Assembly (NCBI GenBank): GCA_964529005.1
Contig: CAZGUH010000003.1
Span: 62,001 to 126,000, forward strand
Reading direction: 5' to 3'
Length of the DNA: 64,000 nucleotides
From: CAZGUH01 sp964529005
Lineage (GTDB): Bacteria; Actinomycetota; Acidimicrobiia; Acidimicrobiales; Ilumatobacteraceae
A program made the translations under genes and the position numbers. Below the pieces are notes generated by a model. That model made no database searches. It was not told the origin of the DNA and worked only from the letters and a program-made list of their open reading frames with translations. Within the stretch, counting starts at the first letter, position 1; the number at the start of each line of letters is the position of its first letter. Positions 1 to 9,015 of the stretch are shown here, piece after piece.

Positions 1-117
1 AGGGTCCTGCCCGGAACGCCGGGCTGCGGGCTGGCTGAGAGACGTGCCCGATGACACGCCACCCGGGGCGTCGGATCGGTGGGGTGTTCGGATCAGCGGG
101 CCGAGCGGCCGCCGAGG

Positions 118-315
118 TCAGTCGTCGTCGTCGGCGTCGTCTGCGTCGTCGTCGAAGGTGACGCCATACCGCTCGGCGATCGCCGCATACTCGTCGTCGT
201 CTTCATCGGTGGCCTGGCGGGACCCGCTGCCTCCGAGACCCAGGTCAAATGCGCTGGGACCAGCCTGCTTGAGCTTGCGCGCCTCTTCGAAGCGGCGATG
301 ACGACCCTTCTTCAC
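118..315 (-). CDS. small acidic protein, DUF3073-like
   Basis: A 65-residue protein with a basic N-terminus (MKKGRHRRFEEARKLKQ) and a strongly acidic tail that ends in an Asp run. This resembles actinobacterial DUF3073 proteins, which share a GR.R..K.A..LK head and an acidic tail; the match is by eye only and no function is known. The start is GTG at 315, with GGAG about 7 nt upstream. It is divergent from the ParA gene. Bases 1-117 hold no feature I can support; a plus-strand frame stops at 52-54 and could be the tail of a gene outside the window. Confidence 0.6.
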   Translation of the reverse strand: MKKGRHRRFEEARKLKQAGPSAFDLGLGGSGSRQATDEDDDEYAAIAERYGVTFDDDADDADDDD

Positions 316-506
316 GGTAGGGCTCCGAACTTAGTGAAGTGACATTACGAACGAGTGTACCGTCCGAGCGAGAGGACCCACGGGACCGCCCGAGAGACGT
401 GGAGCACATCCTACAAGCTCACACTCGTCGGGACCGGGGACGGTGGGGGCGCCGCCACTCCTCGTCTCCGTCGGCGGAGCGCGGTCTTCGGTGGCAAGAT
501 CGACCT

Positions 507-1259
507 GTGGGACGAATCGTTGCGCTCCTCAATCAGAAGGGCGGCGTCGGGAAGACGACCGTCGTGCTCGGGCTCGCATCCGCCGCCGCGCAGAGCGGTC
601 AACGGGTGCTCGTCGTCGACCTCGACCCCCAGGCGTCGTCGACGTGGGCGCTCGGCGTCGAGCCGTCCGACGACGTGAAGTCGGCCGCCGACCTGCTCGA
701 GGCGGCGCGGCTGGACAAGGTCACCGTCGATTCGGAATGGACCGACCGGATCCGGCTCGTCCCCGCGTCGCAGTCCCTCCAGGACAAGGAGAGCGGGAAC
801 CCGAAGCGGCTGCGCAGCCGGCTCAACGGCGTCGCCGAGCGCTACGACGCGGTGCTGATCGACTGCCCGCCGTCGCTCGGCAACCTCACCGCCAGCGGCC
901 TCAGCGCGGCGCACCACGCCCTGGTCGTGGTCGAGCCGTCCGCCCTCGGGTTGCGCGGCATCGGCGCCGTCGCGGACGTCATCGACGAGGTGTGGGAACG
1001 CTGGAACCCGGACCTCGACTTCGCCGGCGTGATCGTCAACAAGGTGCCGCCGGTGAGCTCGGAGGCCGACCGCCGCTATGACGAGCTGACGCGCATCGTC
1101 GGCAAGCGGGCGATCTGGAAGCCGGCGGTCCCGCAGCGGGTGATCGTCAACCAGGCGATCGGTGAGCGCCGCCCGATCCACTCCTACGGGGCCCGCGCCG
1201 CGGACGTGAGCGCCGCGTTCGACGCCCTGTGGGCCCGCCTCCGCCGGGTCACGCGCTAG
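507..1259 (+). CDS. ParA/Soj-family ATPase (orphan)
   Basis: P-loop ATPase of 250 residues that begins almost at the deviant Walker A motif (KGGVGKTT, about residues 10-17), followed by VLVVDLDPQ and a Walker B-like VLIDCPPSLGN. The frame is open from 339, but the first 56 codons are low-complexity Arg/Ser-rich and unlike ParA, so the GTG at 507 is preferred. No ParB gene or parS-like site is visible nearby, so it is probably a ParA relative that positions something other than the chromosome, or simply an orphan. It converges on RNase D with 18 bp between stops. Confidence 0.85.
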   Translation: MGRIVALLNQKGGVGKTTVVLGLASAAAQSGQRVLVVDLDPQASSTWALGVEPSDDVKSAADLLEAARLDKVTVDSEWTDRIRLVPASQSLQDKESGNPKRLRSRLNGVAERYDAVLIDCPPSLGNLTASGLSAAHHALVVVEPSALGLRGIGAVADVIDEVWERWNPDLDFAGVIVNKVPPVSSEADRRYDELTRIVGKRAIWKPAVPQRVIVNQAIGERRPIHSYGARAADVSAAFDALWARLRRVTR

Positions 1260-1277
1260 CAGTCGATCGCACGCGCC

Positions 1278-2453
1278 TCAGTTGGAGCGTGGAGGCGGCC
1301 CTTCGACGTCGATCAGCCGCAGGCCGCCGCGCCCGTCGAACGTGAGCCCGGCACGGCCTTCGACGAGGCGGCGGATGCCGTCACCGAGCAGCTCGGCACG
1401 CCAACCCTGCCCCAGGCGGGCGTCGTCGTCACCGCGCAGCAGGGAGACGAGGTCGGCGCGCGTGGCCAGCAGCGCGGTGTCGATGCGCTGGGTGCGGGCG
1501 ACTTCGGCGACCCACGCCGAGACCAGGGTGACGGCCGGGCGGAGGTGACGGTCCAGGTCCTCGCCCTCGCTCGCCGGCAGCGCCGCCTCGGAGCTGGCGC
1601 CGTCGGCGACCGCCGCCAGGATCTCGCGGCCGAGCGCGCCGCGCCAGTGACGCTCGTCGACGCCACGGCACTGTGCCAGCTCCTTCTGGTCCTTCGGCTG
1701 GCGCTGCGAGATCCCGAGGATCGCCAGGTCGGGAAGGATCTGGCGAGGGGGCGCGTCCACGCTCATCGCCCGCCGTTCGCGCCATGCCGCGACCGAGCGA
1801 GCGACGCTGCGGGCGCGCGGCTTCAGCGTGCGCACGTCCTTGAGGCGGGTCCACGCCTCGTCCGGGCTGACGCCGCTCGCAGGCCGCTGACGCAGCTCTT
1901 CGCAGGCTTCCTGGACCCACGACTGGCGGCCCAGCTGGTCGAGGCGAGCGGACAGCTTGTCGTGCAGCGCGAACAGGTGGATGACGTCGGAGGCGGCGTA
2001 CTGCTCCTGGTCGGCGGTCAACGGGCGGCGCAGCCAGTCGGTGAGCCGGTCGCCCTTGGGCAACGAGGCCCCGAGCTCGCCCTGGACGAGCGCCACCAAC
2101 GACGGCGTGCTGTAGCCGATGAAGCCCGCGGCGAGCTGGGTGTCGAACAGCACGCCGGGCACGCAGCCACAGGCGTGGGTCAGCACGTCGAGGTCCTGCT
2201 GCGCCGCGTGGAACACCGCGACGGCCGGCCCGGCGAACAGACGGCCGAGCGCTTTGACGTCGACGGCGAGCGGGTCGACGAGCGCGACGTCCTGGCCATC
2301 GGGGGTGTCCCACGCCAGCTGCACGAGAGCCAGCTTGGGGAAGTAGGTGCGCTCCCGGTGGAACTCGGTGTCGATGGCGTATCGGTCGACACCAGCCAAG
2401 GCGTCGACCAAGTCCTCCAGCCCGCTCTGGGTGTCGACCCAGCGGTGCGTCAC
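1278..2453 (-). CDS. rnd: ribonuclease D (DEDDy 3'-5' exonuclease with HRDC domain)
   Basis: A 391-residue 3'-5' exoribonuclease acting in RNA maturation or decay. The N-terminal DEDD exonuclease core shows IDTEFHRER, then FHAAQQDLDVL, then YAASDVIHLFAL (the Tyr of the DEDDy type). The C-terminal half is helical and HRDC-like. The start GTG at 2453 overlaps the rhodanese stop by 4 bp (GTGA), so translation is probably coupled. An upstream in-frame ATG at 2558 would overlap the rhodanese gene by over 100 bp and adds only an Arg-rich stretch, so it was rejected. It is the last gene of the DUF3151-mobA-rhodanese-rnd unit. Confidence 0.9.
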   Translation of the reverse strand: MTHRWVDTQSGLEDLVDALAGVDRYAIDTEFHRERTYFPKLALVQLAWDTPDGQDVALVDPLAVDVKALGRLFAGPAVAVFHAAQQDLDVLTHACGCVPGVLFDTQLAAGFIGYSTPSLVALVQGELGASLPKGDRLTDWLRRPLTADQEQYAASDVIHLFALHDKLSARLDQLGRQSWVQEACEELRQRPASGVSPDEAWTRLKDVRTLKPRARSVARSVAAWRERRAMSVDAPPRQILPDLAILGISQRQPKDQKELAQCRGVDERHWRGALGREILAAVADGASSEAALPASEGEDLDRHLRPAVTLVSAWVAEVARTQRIDTALLATRADLVSLLRGDDDARLGQGWRAELLGDGIRRLVEGRAGLTFDGRGGLRLIDVEGPPPRSN

Positions 2454-2773
2454 GAAGGCTGATCTCCGGTCACGACCTCGCGCCCGGACAGCTGCCATGC
2501 CATCGTGCCGCCTGCGACGTTGACGACCTCGAGCCCTTGATCTGCCAGGAACTCGCACGCTCGCATGCTGCGCCCACCGCTCTTGCAGATGACGTACGCA
2601 GGGCCCTCGCCGCGGAAGGCGTCGACGTTGTCGGGCACCGATCCGAGGGGGACGTGCACGGCCCCGGGCACGTGCCCCCCGACGTACTCGTCGGTCTCGC
2701 GTACGTCGAGCAGTCGGGCGCCCTGGGCGAGCGCGTCGGCGAGTTCGTCGATGTTGACCTCTGTGATGGGCAC
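2450..2773 (-). CDS. single-domain rhodanese-like sulfurtransferase
   Basis: A 107-residue rhodanese domain with the active-site loop CKSGGRS, the catalytic cysteine being the first residue, and the usual DVRETDEY and GAVHVPLG motifs. Such proteins carry persulfide sulfur. Placement next to mobA suggests a link to molybdopterin or other sulfur-carrier chemistry, which is inference. The start GTG at 2773 gives VPITEVNIDEL. An in-frame start at 2848 would overlap mobA. Confidence 0.87.
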   Translation of the reverse strand: MPITEVNIDELADALAQGARLLDVRETDEYVGGHVPGAVHVPLGSVPDNVDAFRGEGPAYVICKSGGRSMRACEFLADQGLEVVNVAGGTMAWQLSGREVVTGDQPS

Positions 2774-2783
2774 GGACGCAACG

Positions 2784-3359
2784 CTACTGGCTCGGCCATG
2801 GAACGTCGGTGGGCCTGTTGACGTTGCGTGCCACCGCCGCCGGCACATCGACGGCTGTCACCCGCAGCCGGTCGACGACGGCGTACACGGCCCGCTCCCC
2901 ATGCTGGAACGCCTGCTCCACCGCCGCCAGAGCGGTCGTCGACCAGACCGCCAGCAGGGGCTCGATGCGGGTTGTCCGGGCCATCGCCACGTCGACCTCG
3001 CCGGTCGAGCAGGCGTCGCGCAGGGACGTGATGACGCTGGCCTCGAGCCATGGCATGTCACACGCCACGATCGCGACGTAGGGCGTCGTGAGCGTACGCA
3101 GAGCGGTGACGATGCCGCCCAGCGGGCCTTCCCCGGGGAAGTGATCGGGTTCCAGAGAAACGCCGAGCCCACCATGCGCGTCGGCGCGACCCCCCACCGC
3201 GATGACCGGATCGCAGCCAGCCGAGCGCAGCACCGCGACGACGCGTTCCCCCATCGTCGTGTCACCCCACGGCATCGCGGCCTTGTCGCGCCCCATGCGC
3301 CGGCTGGCTCCTCCGACGAGCACCGCGCCGGCGAGGCCGCTCGCCGCCGGCGCCCCCAT
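2784..3359 (-). CDS. mobA: molybdenum cofactor guanylyltransferase MobA
   Basis: A 191-residue nucleotidyltransferase with the MobA signature GAVLVGGASRRMGRDKA at the N-terminus and a later VACDMPWL motif. MobA joins GMP to Mo-molybdopterin to make the MGD cofactor of DMSO-reductase-type enzymes. No such enzyme lies in this window; the Mo protein at 41164 belongs to the sulfite oxidase family, which normally uses unmodified Mo-MPT. It begins 3 bp after the DUF3151 stop and ends 10 bp before the rhodanese start. Confidence 0.88.
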   Translation of the reverse strand: MGAPAASGLAGAVLVGGASRRMGRDKAAMPWGDTTMGERVVAVLRSAGCDPVIAVGGRADAHGGLGVSLEPDHFPGEGPLGGIVTALRTLTTPYVAIVACDMPWLEASVITSLRDACSTGEVDVAMARTTRIEPLLAVWSTTALAAVEQAFQHGERAVYAVVDRLRVTAVDVPAAVARNVNRPTDVPWPSQ

Positions 3360-3362
3360 CGG

Positions 3363-3794
3363 TCAGCCCTCCGCCGGCACGCCGCTCGGGTCGAGCTGCT
3401 GGAGGAACACGGCGCAACGTTCCGCCTCGTCGTCCTCGCCGATCGCCGCAGCCATCGCCGCCAAGCCCCGCAGCGCGCGCAGGAAGCCGCGGTTCGATTC
3501 GTCCGCCCATCGCACATATCCGCTGCCCCGCCAGCCGTTGGCGCGCAACGCGTCGAGCCCGCGGTGGTAGCCGACGCGGTAGGCGGCATAGCGCTCCACG
3601 TCGTCGCGGCCGAGATCACCGAGGTGCGCCCAGCCGTCGAGCGAGCGCGGCCAGCGCGCGACCACGGCGGCCACCGCCGCTCGCCGGTCGTGCGCGGGCC
3701 CAGCGAGCGCCTGCGCGAGCGCGTGGCGGGCCTCGGGCGGCTCGGGGGGCAGAACGGTGCTGGGCGGGCGGGCCGACAGGTTGATCTCGCTCAC
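3363..3794 (-). CDS. DUF3151 family protein
   Basis: A 143-residue actinobacterial conserved protein of unknown function. The family's typical features are visible: an N-terminal LPPEP segment, RWPRSLDGWAHLGDL, the strongly conserved YRVGYHRGLDALRANGW, then NRGFLRALRGLA and a C-terminal AERCAVFLQQLDPSG. I take GTG at 3794 (VSEINLS); GTG at 3803 is equally possible. It heads a four-gene minus-strand unit with mobA, rhodanese and rnd, and is divergent from the small membrane protein at 3850. Confidence 0.85.
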   Translation of the reverse strand: MSEINLSARPPSTVLPPEPPEARHALAQALAGPAHDRRAAVAAVVARWPRSLDGWAHLGDLGRDDVERYAAYRVGYHRGLDALRANGWRGSGYVRWADESNRGFLRALRGLAAMAAAIGEDDEAERCAVFLQQLDPSGVPAEG

Positions 3795-3849
3795 CAGGCC
3801 CACGTTATGGGTCCACGAGTCGCGACCGCGCCCCGCGTACTCTTCGGCC

Positions 3850-4137
3850 ATGCTCGCTCTCACCGTCGACGCTGCGCGCAACATCGCCATCGGTGTGCTG
3901 GTCGCCCTCGTGGTGCTGGCGGCGGTCACGGCCAAGGTCATCGCGAACATCACGGCGAAGGTGATCGTGGTGCTCATCATCGTCGGGCTGGCGCTGGGTG
4001 TGTGGACGCAGCGCGCGTCGCTCGGAGACTGCGCCGACCGTGTGAAGGAGCAGGCCCGAGCCGGCTCCACGACCACGACGTGCACGTTCTTCGGGACGGA
4101 CGTGGACGTCAAGGTTCCCGTCAGCGCCAACCGCTGA
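3850..4137 (+). CDS. small membrane protein of unknown function
   Basis: A 95-residue protein with two closely spaced hydrophobic segments (about residues 10-28 and 34-50), then a short extracytoplasmic-looking tail with two cysteines (GDCADR and TTCTFFG) that could form a disulfide. No family recognised. ATG at 3850 is chosen; the frame is open further upstream but would run over the DUF3151 start. Its 3' end overlaps the convergent hydrolase gene by 17 bp. Confidence 0.65.
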   Translation: MLALTVDAARNIAIGVLVALVVLAAVTAKVIANITAKVIVVLIIVGLALGVWTQRASLGDCADRVKEQARAGSTTTTCTFFGTDVDVKVPVSANR

Positions 4138-4918
4138 CGTCACCCGGCGCGCCGGCTGCAGCGGCCCACGCGCCGCCCACGGCGCGCGCCAGGGTTCCGA
4201 CCACCTGCTCGGCGAACTCGGCAGGGTGGCGGTGCGGGCCGTCGTGGCGAGCGCCGTCGAGCTCGACCAGCTGGCCATGCGCCAGCGCGGCCGCCAGGGA
4301 CGCCATCGCGTCGCCGTGCGGGGAGAATCCTTTGCTGCCGCGGGCGGCGATCACGGGAACCGCGATCTCGTCCGGTCCCCACGGAGGCGCGCGGCGGACG
4401 TCGTCGAGTTCGGTGAGCATCGTGGTCCCCTCCGCGCGACGACGGCGGCGTGTCTGCTCCGGCAGGGCCTCCCACCGCTCCGATCCGATCATGCGCCGCA
4501 TGAACGACTCCGCCGCCGCCGATGCGCCGTCGCCGTGTGCGGGGCGTGGCCAGTCCGGCAACCACGGCAGAGGTGTCTCGTAGATCGCCACGCCGCGGAC
4601 GAGGTCGGGACGTCGAGCGGCTGCGGCCATCGCCACGTGCCCGCCATAGCTGTGGCCGACGACGAGCGCGGGCCGTTCGGCGAGGATCGTGAGCAGATCG
4701 GTGACGTTGTCGGCGACCGTGAACGGGCCGCCGTGCGGCGTCGAACGGCCATACCCGCGGCGGTCGAAGCGCACGACACGGAAGCGGTCGTCGAGCCGTC
4801 TGCTGAGCCGCAACATCCCCGCCGAGCGGTCCATCGAGCCGTGGACGAGCGCGATCAGAGGAGCGTCCGGCGGCCCCGCCTCGGCATGCCAGAGCGCTCC
4901 GCTGCGGCGGCCCGTCAT
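4121..4918 (-). CDS. alpha/beta-fold hydrolase
   Basis: A 265-residue alpha/beta hydrolase with an oxyanion HGSMDRS motif, the nucleophile elbow GHSYGG (Ser about 108), and a C-terminal catalytic His in GARHDGPHRHP. Substrate cannot be told from sequence. The ATG at 4918 overlaps the pyruvate kinase stop by 4 bp (ATGA), indicating translational coupling to pyk, though no metabolic link is obvious. Confidence 0.85.
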   Translation of the reverse strand: MTGRRSGALWHAEAGPPDAPLIALVHGSMDRSAGMLRLSRRLDDRFRVVRFDRRGYGRSTPHGGPFTVADNVTDLLTILAERPALVVGHSYGGHVAMAAAARRPDLVRGVAIYETPLPWLPDWPRPAHGDGASAAAESFMRRMIGSERWEALPEQTRRRRRAEGTTMLTELDDVRRAPPWGPDEIAVPVIAARGSKGFSPHGDAMASLAAALAHGQLVELDGARHDGPHRHPAEFAEQVVGTLARAVGGAWAAAAGAPGDVSGWR

Positions 4919-6360
4919 TCGACGCGCACGACGCGCAGCACGTCGGTCGCGGCTCCACTCGGCCGCGCCGGCGCGCCGGCGAGCACCAGCGCGACGTCGC
5001 CGTGGCGGGTGAACCCCGCTTCGACCGCGCGCTCGACGGCGAACCAGACCAGCTCGTCGGTGGACGTGTACGTGTCGACCAGGATCGGCCGCACGCCCCA
5101 CGAGAGCGACGCGGCGCGCAGCGTCTCGGGATTGTGGCTCAGGGCGACCAGATGCGACAGCGGGCGGAAGCGCGCCATCGCCCGGGCCGTGCGACCCGAG
5201 CTCGTGCAGCACAGGATCGCGGAGGCGTCGACGTCGATCGCCGCCTGCCACGCGGCGTGGGTGATGGCGAACGTGATCGCGTCGGTGACGTCGAACAGCA
5301 CGGACGATCCCCTGCGCGTCTCGCGCCCGAGGCGCGATGCCCACTGCACGTAGTTGGCCTCCGCCTCCGCTCGCACGGCGACGCGGCTCATCGTCTCGAC
5401 CACGCCGACGGGATCGTGGCCGATCGCCGTCTCGGCGGAGAGCATCACCGCGTCCGTGCCGTCGAACACGGCGTTGGCGACGTCGCTCACCTCGGCGCGC
5501 GTCGGCGACGGCGCGGTGATCATGGACTCGAGCATCTGCGTCGCGGTGATCACCGGAACGCCGGCCTCCACGCAGTGGCGCACGATGCGCTTCTGGAGGT
5601 GCGGCACATCCTCGAGCGGGCACTCGATGCCCAGGTCGCCGCGCGCGACCATCACGGCATCGGCGGTCGCGACGATCTCGGGCAGCGCGAGGACGGCGGG
5701 CATCGTCTCGATCTTCGCCACCAGACGCGCGTTCGAGGGCCGGATGGCGGCGCGGACGCGTTCGATGTCGGCGGCGCCGCGGACGAACGAGACAGCGATG
5801 AAGTCGATCCCGGCCGCCGCCGCCGACTTGGCGAGGACGAGGTCGGCGTCGGTGGGGGCGGTGATGCGCAGCCGCTCTGCCGGCAGGTGCACCCCCGGGC
5901 GCCCCTGCGTTCGCCCACCGGTGATGACGCGGGTGTGGACGGCGCCGTGGCGCACGTCGTCGACGCACAGGCAGATCGCGCCGTCGCCGATCACGACGCG
6001 GTCGCCGATCGACACGTCGTCGAGCAACGTGTCGTAATCGACGTTGACCACCTGTTCGCCGCTCTCCCCTTCGCCGGGCACGAGGCGCACCTCGGCGCCT
6101 TCCGACCAGAAGACGCCGCCGTCGGGGAATGCGCCGGCGCGCACCTTCGGCCCGGGCAGATCGGCGAGGACGGCCGTGTGGACGCCCAGACGCTCGGCGG
6201 CGACGCGCACACGGCGGAGCCGCTCGAGGTTCTGCTCCAACGGGCCGTGGCTGAGGTTCAGTCGCACGACATCGACGCCGGCGCGCAGCAGCCGGTCGAT
6301 CGTCATGGGGTCCTCTGACGCCGGACCCAGCGTGGCGACGATCTTCGTCCGGCGTTGCAT
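4915..6360 (-). CDS. pyk: pyruvate kinase
   Basis: A 481-residue glycolytic enzyme converting PEP and ADP to pyruvate and ATP. It opens with RRTKIVATLGPAS, carries RLNLSHG, the B-domain region, the catalytic signature MVARGDLGIECP, and ITATQMLESMI. A C-terminal allosteric domain is present (ILCCTSSGRTARAMARFRP). Length is normal. Its start lies only 21 bp from the divergent M18 aminopeptidase start, so the two promoters must overlap. Confidence 0.96.
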   Translation of the reverse strand: MQRRTKIVATLGPASEDPMTIDRLLRAGVDVVRLNLSHGPLEQNLERLRRVRVAAERLGVHTAVLADLPGPKVRAGAFPDGGVFWSEGAEVRLVPGEGESGEQVVNVDYDTLLDDVSIGDRVVIGDGAICLCVDDVRHGAVHTRVITGGRTQGRPGVHLPAERLRITAPTDADLVLAKSAAAAGIDFIAVSFVRGAADIERVRAAIRPSNARLVAKIETMPAVLALPEIVATADAVMVARGDLGIECPLEDVPHLQKRIVRHCVEAGVPVITATQMLESMITAPSPTRAEVSDVANAVFDGTDAVMLSAETAIGHDPVGVVETMSRVAVRAEAEANYVQWASRLGRETRRGSSVLFDVTDAITFAITHAAWQAAIDVDASAILCCTSSGRTARAMARFRPLSHLVALSHNPETLRAASLSWGVRPILVDTYTSTDELVWFAVERAVEAGFTRHGDVALVLAGAPARPSGAATDVLRVVRVE

Positions 6361-6381
6361 GCATGCTTATCTAGTCGCTGG

Positions 6382-7650
6382 ATGGACGCCGACCGAACAC
6401 AATCGATCGCAGACCTCTGCGCGTTTTTGGACGCGAGCCCGTCACCGTGGCACGCCGTCGACGTCGCCGCCGCCTCCCTCAGCGCTGCCGGCGTCGCTGA
6501 GCTGGAGGAATCCGCCGCCTGGGACGCGGCCGCGGCCGGGTTCGTCCGCCGCGGCGGCGCGCTCGTCGCGTGGCGACGGCCCGAGGGCGCGGACGCCGCC
6601 GCCGGGTTTCGCATCGTCGGCGCCCACACCGACTCTCCGGGCCTGCGGGTCAAGCCGCGGCCGGACACCGGCTGCTTCGGATGGCGGCAGCTGGGCGTCG
6701 AGGTCTACGGCGGCGTGCTGGCGAACAGCTGGCTCGATCGCGACCTCGGCATCGCCGGGCGCGTCGTGCTGCGCGACGGCACACGGCGCAACGTCGCGGT
6801 GACCGAACCGATCGCCCGGATCCCGCAGCTGGCCGTCCATCTCGACCGCGACGTCAACGACCGCGGTCTCGTGCTCGACCGCCAGGCGCACCTCACGCCG
6901 GTCTGGGGCACGGGCACGGCGACCGACGGCGACTTCGTCCGCTGGCTGGCGAACTGCCTCGGCGTCGCGTCCACCGACGTCGCGTGGTGGGAGCTGTGCC
7001 TGTTCGACGTGACGCCAGCTGCGGTGCTCGGCGCCGACCGCTCCCTGCTCGCCTCCGGCCGCCTCGACAACCAGGTGTCCTGCTGGGCCGCGGTCTCGGC
7101 GCTGCGCGCAGCGGCGCCGAGCGATCACGTCGCCGTGGTCGCGCTGTTCGACCACGAAGAGGTGGGAAGCGGCTCCGCCACGGGCGCCGCGGGGCCGTTG
7201 CTGGAGACGATCCTCGAGCGGATCGTGCTGGCCAGCGGCGGCACGCGAGCCGATGTCCACCGCGCCTGCGCATCGTCGCAGTGTGTGTCGGCGGACAACG
7301 CGCATGCCGTCCACCCGAACTATCCCGAGCGCCACGAACCCGGTCACCGACCGATCGTCAACGGCGGGCCGGCGATCAAGGTCAACAGCAACCAGCGTTA
7401 CGCCACCGACGGCACGACCGCGGCGCTGTTCCAGTCGCTGTGCGACGCGGCCGGCATCCCGTGGCAGGTCTTCGTCAGCCGTAACAACATGCCCTGTGGC
7501 AGCACGATCGGACCGATCACGGCGACCCGGCTGGGCATCGCCACCGTCGACGTCGGCGTGCCGCAGCTGTCGATGCACTCGGCTCGCGAGCTGTGCGGCG
7601 TGGACGACCCGGCTCATCTGCGCGCCGCGCTGACAGCCTTCCTCTCCTAG
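6382..7650 (+). CDS. M18 family aminopeptidase
   Basis: A 422-residue metallo-aminopeptidase that removes N-terminal residues from peptides. Zinc-site motifs of M18 are visible: VGAHTDSPGLRVKP, ALFDHEEVGS, and a C-terminal MHSARELCG. ATG at 6382 is preferred because an in-frame ATG at 6355 would overlap pyk. A TATCTA at 6368-6373, 8 nt before the ATG, could be the -10 of a leaderless transcript; this is inference. Confidence 0.92.
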   Translation: MDADRTQSIADLCAFLDASPSPWHAVDVAAASLSAAGVAELEESAAWDAAAAGFVRRGGALVAWRRPEGADAAAGFRIVGAHTDSPGLRVKPRPDTGCFGWRQLGVEVYGGVLANSWLDRDLGIAGRVVLRDGTRRNVAVTEPIARIPQLAVHLDRDVNDRGLVLDRQAHLTPVWGTGTATDGDFVRWLANCLGVASTDVAWWELCLFDVTPAAVLGADRSLLASGRLDNQVSCWAAVSALRAAAPSDHVAVVALFDHEEVGSGSATGAAGPLLETILERIVLASGGTRADVHRACASSQCVSADNAHAVHPNYPERHEPGHRPIVNGGPAIKVNSNQRYATDGTTAALFQSLCDAAGIPWQVFVSRNNMPCGSTIGPITATRLGIATVDVGVPQLSMHSARELCGVDDPAHLRAALTAFLS

Positions 7651-7674
7651 CGATCCCGGCGCGGCCCTCGTCGG

Positions 7675-7690
7675 CGGCGCTCAGGCGCCG
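7675..7690. terminator. short palindrome between convergent genes
   Basis: CGGCGC-TCAG-GCGCCG, a perfect 6-bp stem with a 4-nt loop that overlaps the stop of the acyltransferase gene and lies 25 bp past the aminopeptidase stop. No T-tract; possibly a bidirectional intrinsic terminator. Confidence 0.4.
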
Positions 7691-8358
7691 GCGCGGAGCT
7701 GCGCGTCGTCGAACAGCCGCTGGAGCTCGGCGTGGAGCTTGTCGGTGAGATCCTTCACCGCGCTGCGCCGCACGCGGCCGTCGGCATCGCGCTCGGCGAC
7801 CATCGGCTCACCGACCACGACGACGCACGTGCGCGGGTACAGCATGCGCGATCCCTTCGCGTTCACCCGCTCGCTGCCGCCGATGCCGACCGGCACGATC
7901 GGCACCCCGGCCTTGACGGCGATGTAGGCGACGCCGTCGAACAGAGGCTGGACGATCGGGCCGCTCTTGCGCTCGCCCTCGGGGAACAGCACGAGCGGCT
8001 CACCGGATTGCAGGACCTCGATGCAGCGCCGCATCGCCTCACGATCGACGGTGCCGCGCGTGACCGGGAACGCGCCCAGGGCCGTGATGATCCTGCCGAA
8101 CCAGGCGAGCTTCCACATCGAGTCCTTGCCCATGAACCGCAAGCGCCGGCGTGTCACCGTGGCAGCGAGCGGTGTGTCGACGTAGCTGCGGTGCACCGGG
8201 GCCAGCACGAAGGCGCCGGAGCGCGGGACGTTGTGCTTGCCGATCACCCGGGTTCGGGTCCAGGCGACGATGAAACCGACGACGATCGCCCGAGCGACCG
8301 CGTAGAACGCTCGGCTCGCCCGCCCGCCGCCGGCGAGCGACGTCGCCATCTCGCTCAC
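7681..8358 (-). CDS. 1-acyl-sn-glycerol-3-phosphate acyltransferase (PlsC-like)
   Basis: A 225-residue membrane-associated acyltransferase with a hydrophobic N-terminal segment, the HX4D catalytic motif (HRSYVD), FPEGERK and a VPVGIGG block, as in lysophosphatidate acyltransferases of phospholipid synthesis. GTG at 8358 overlaps the cmk stop by 4 bp; an ATG three codons downstream is the alternative. The guaB1-cmk-plsC order suggests one transcription unit, and cmk next to plsC is a familiar arrangement. Confidence 0.88.
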   Translation of the reverse strand: MSEMATSLAGGGRASRAFYAVARAIVVGFIVAWTRTRVIGKHNVPRSGAFVLAPVHRSYVDTPLAATVTRRRLRFMGKDSMWKLAWFGRIITALGAFPVTRGTVDREAMRRCIEVLQSGEPLVLFPEGERKSGPIVQPLFDGVAYIAVKAGVPIVPVGIGGSERVNAKGSRMLYPRTCVVVVGEPMVAERDADGRVRRSAVKDLTDKLHAELQRLFDDAQLRAGA

Positions 8359-9005
8359 GCCGCCCCGGCCTCGGCTTCGGCGAGCAGCGATTCCACGGCG
8401 CCGAGCACCTCGTCGACGGTCAGCCCGCTGGTGTCGACCACGCGCGCATCGTCGGTGGCGCGCAGCGGACCATCGGCACGCGACCGATCCCGCCGGTCGC
8501 GTTCGATGATGCTGCGTTCGATCTCGTCGACGTCGCCGCCGACCTCGCCGTGCCGGCGTTCGGCGCGCACCCGCGGCGACGCCGTGAGGTACAGCTTGAG
8601 GACCGCGTCGGGGAACACCACGCTGCCGATGTCGCGCCCTTCGATGACCCCGCCGCCACGGGCTCGCGCCCACTGGCGCTGGCGTTCGCGCAGATCGGCG
8701 CGCACTGCGCTGTTCGCCGCGACCGCGCTGACCGCGGCGGTGACCTCGCGGCCACGGATCTCGACCGTGGCGTCGACGCCGTCGACGATCACCCCGGCGT
8801 CGGAGACGTCGAGAGAGAGGTCCGCGACCATCTTCGCCACGGAGTCCTCGTCGTCGGGGTGGATGCCCCGTCGCATGGCGGCGAACGCCACGGCTCGGTA
8901 CATCGCTCCGGTGTCGAGGTACTCGAGCCCGAGCCGAGCTGCCAGCGCCCGCGCGATCGTGCTCTTGCCCGCCCCAGCGGGGCCATCGATCGCGATCACA
9001 CGCAT
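8355..9005 (-). CDS. cmk: cytidylate kinase
   Basis: A 216-residue kinase phosphorylating CMP and dCMP. P-loop GPAGAGKST at about residues 8-16, then LEYLDTGAMYRA, and the CMP-binding GRDIGSVVFPDA. ATG at 9005 (MRVIAIDG) places the P-loop at the expected distance from the N-terminus; a longer frame from 9086 would overlap guaB1. Eleven bp separate it from guaB1. Confidence 0.95.
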   Translation of the reverse strand: MRVIAIDGPAGAGKSTIARALAARLGLEYLDTGAMYRAVAFAAMRRGIHPDDEDSVAKMVADLSLDVSDAGVIVDGVDATVEIRGREVTAAVSAVAANSAVRADLRERQRQWARARGGGVIEGRDIGSVVFPDAVLKLYLTASPRVRAERRHGEVGGDVDEIERSIIERDRRDRSRADGPLRATDDARVVDTSGLTVDEVLGAVESLLAEAEAGAA

Positions 9006-9015
9006 CGGGTCATCC

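Noticed and set aside
20..60. GGCTGAGAGACGTGCCC resembling the CTGAGA core of a TPP riboswitch
   Set aside because: The conserved second half (ACCTGATC-like block and the closing P1 helix) is missing, and no thiamine gene follows.
2784..3359. MobA as the cofactor maker for the molybdoenzyme at 41164
   Set aside because: Sulfite-oxidase-family proteins normally use Mo-MPT without the GMP moiety, so a direct link is not supported.
4121..6364. Long minus-strand open frame covering pyruvate kinase
   Set aside because: Only its C-terminal part (from 4918) has protein-like motifs; the rest is an Arg-rich out-of-frame reading of pyk.
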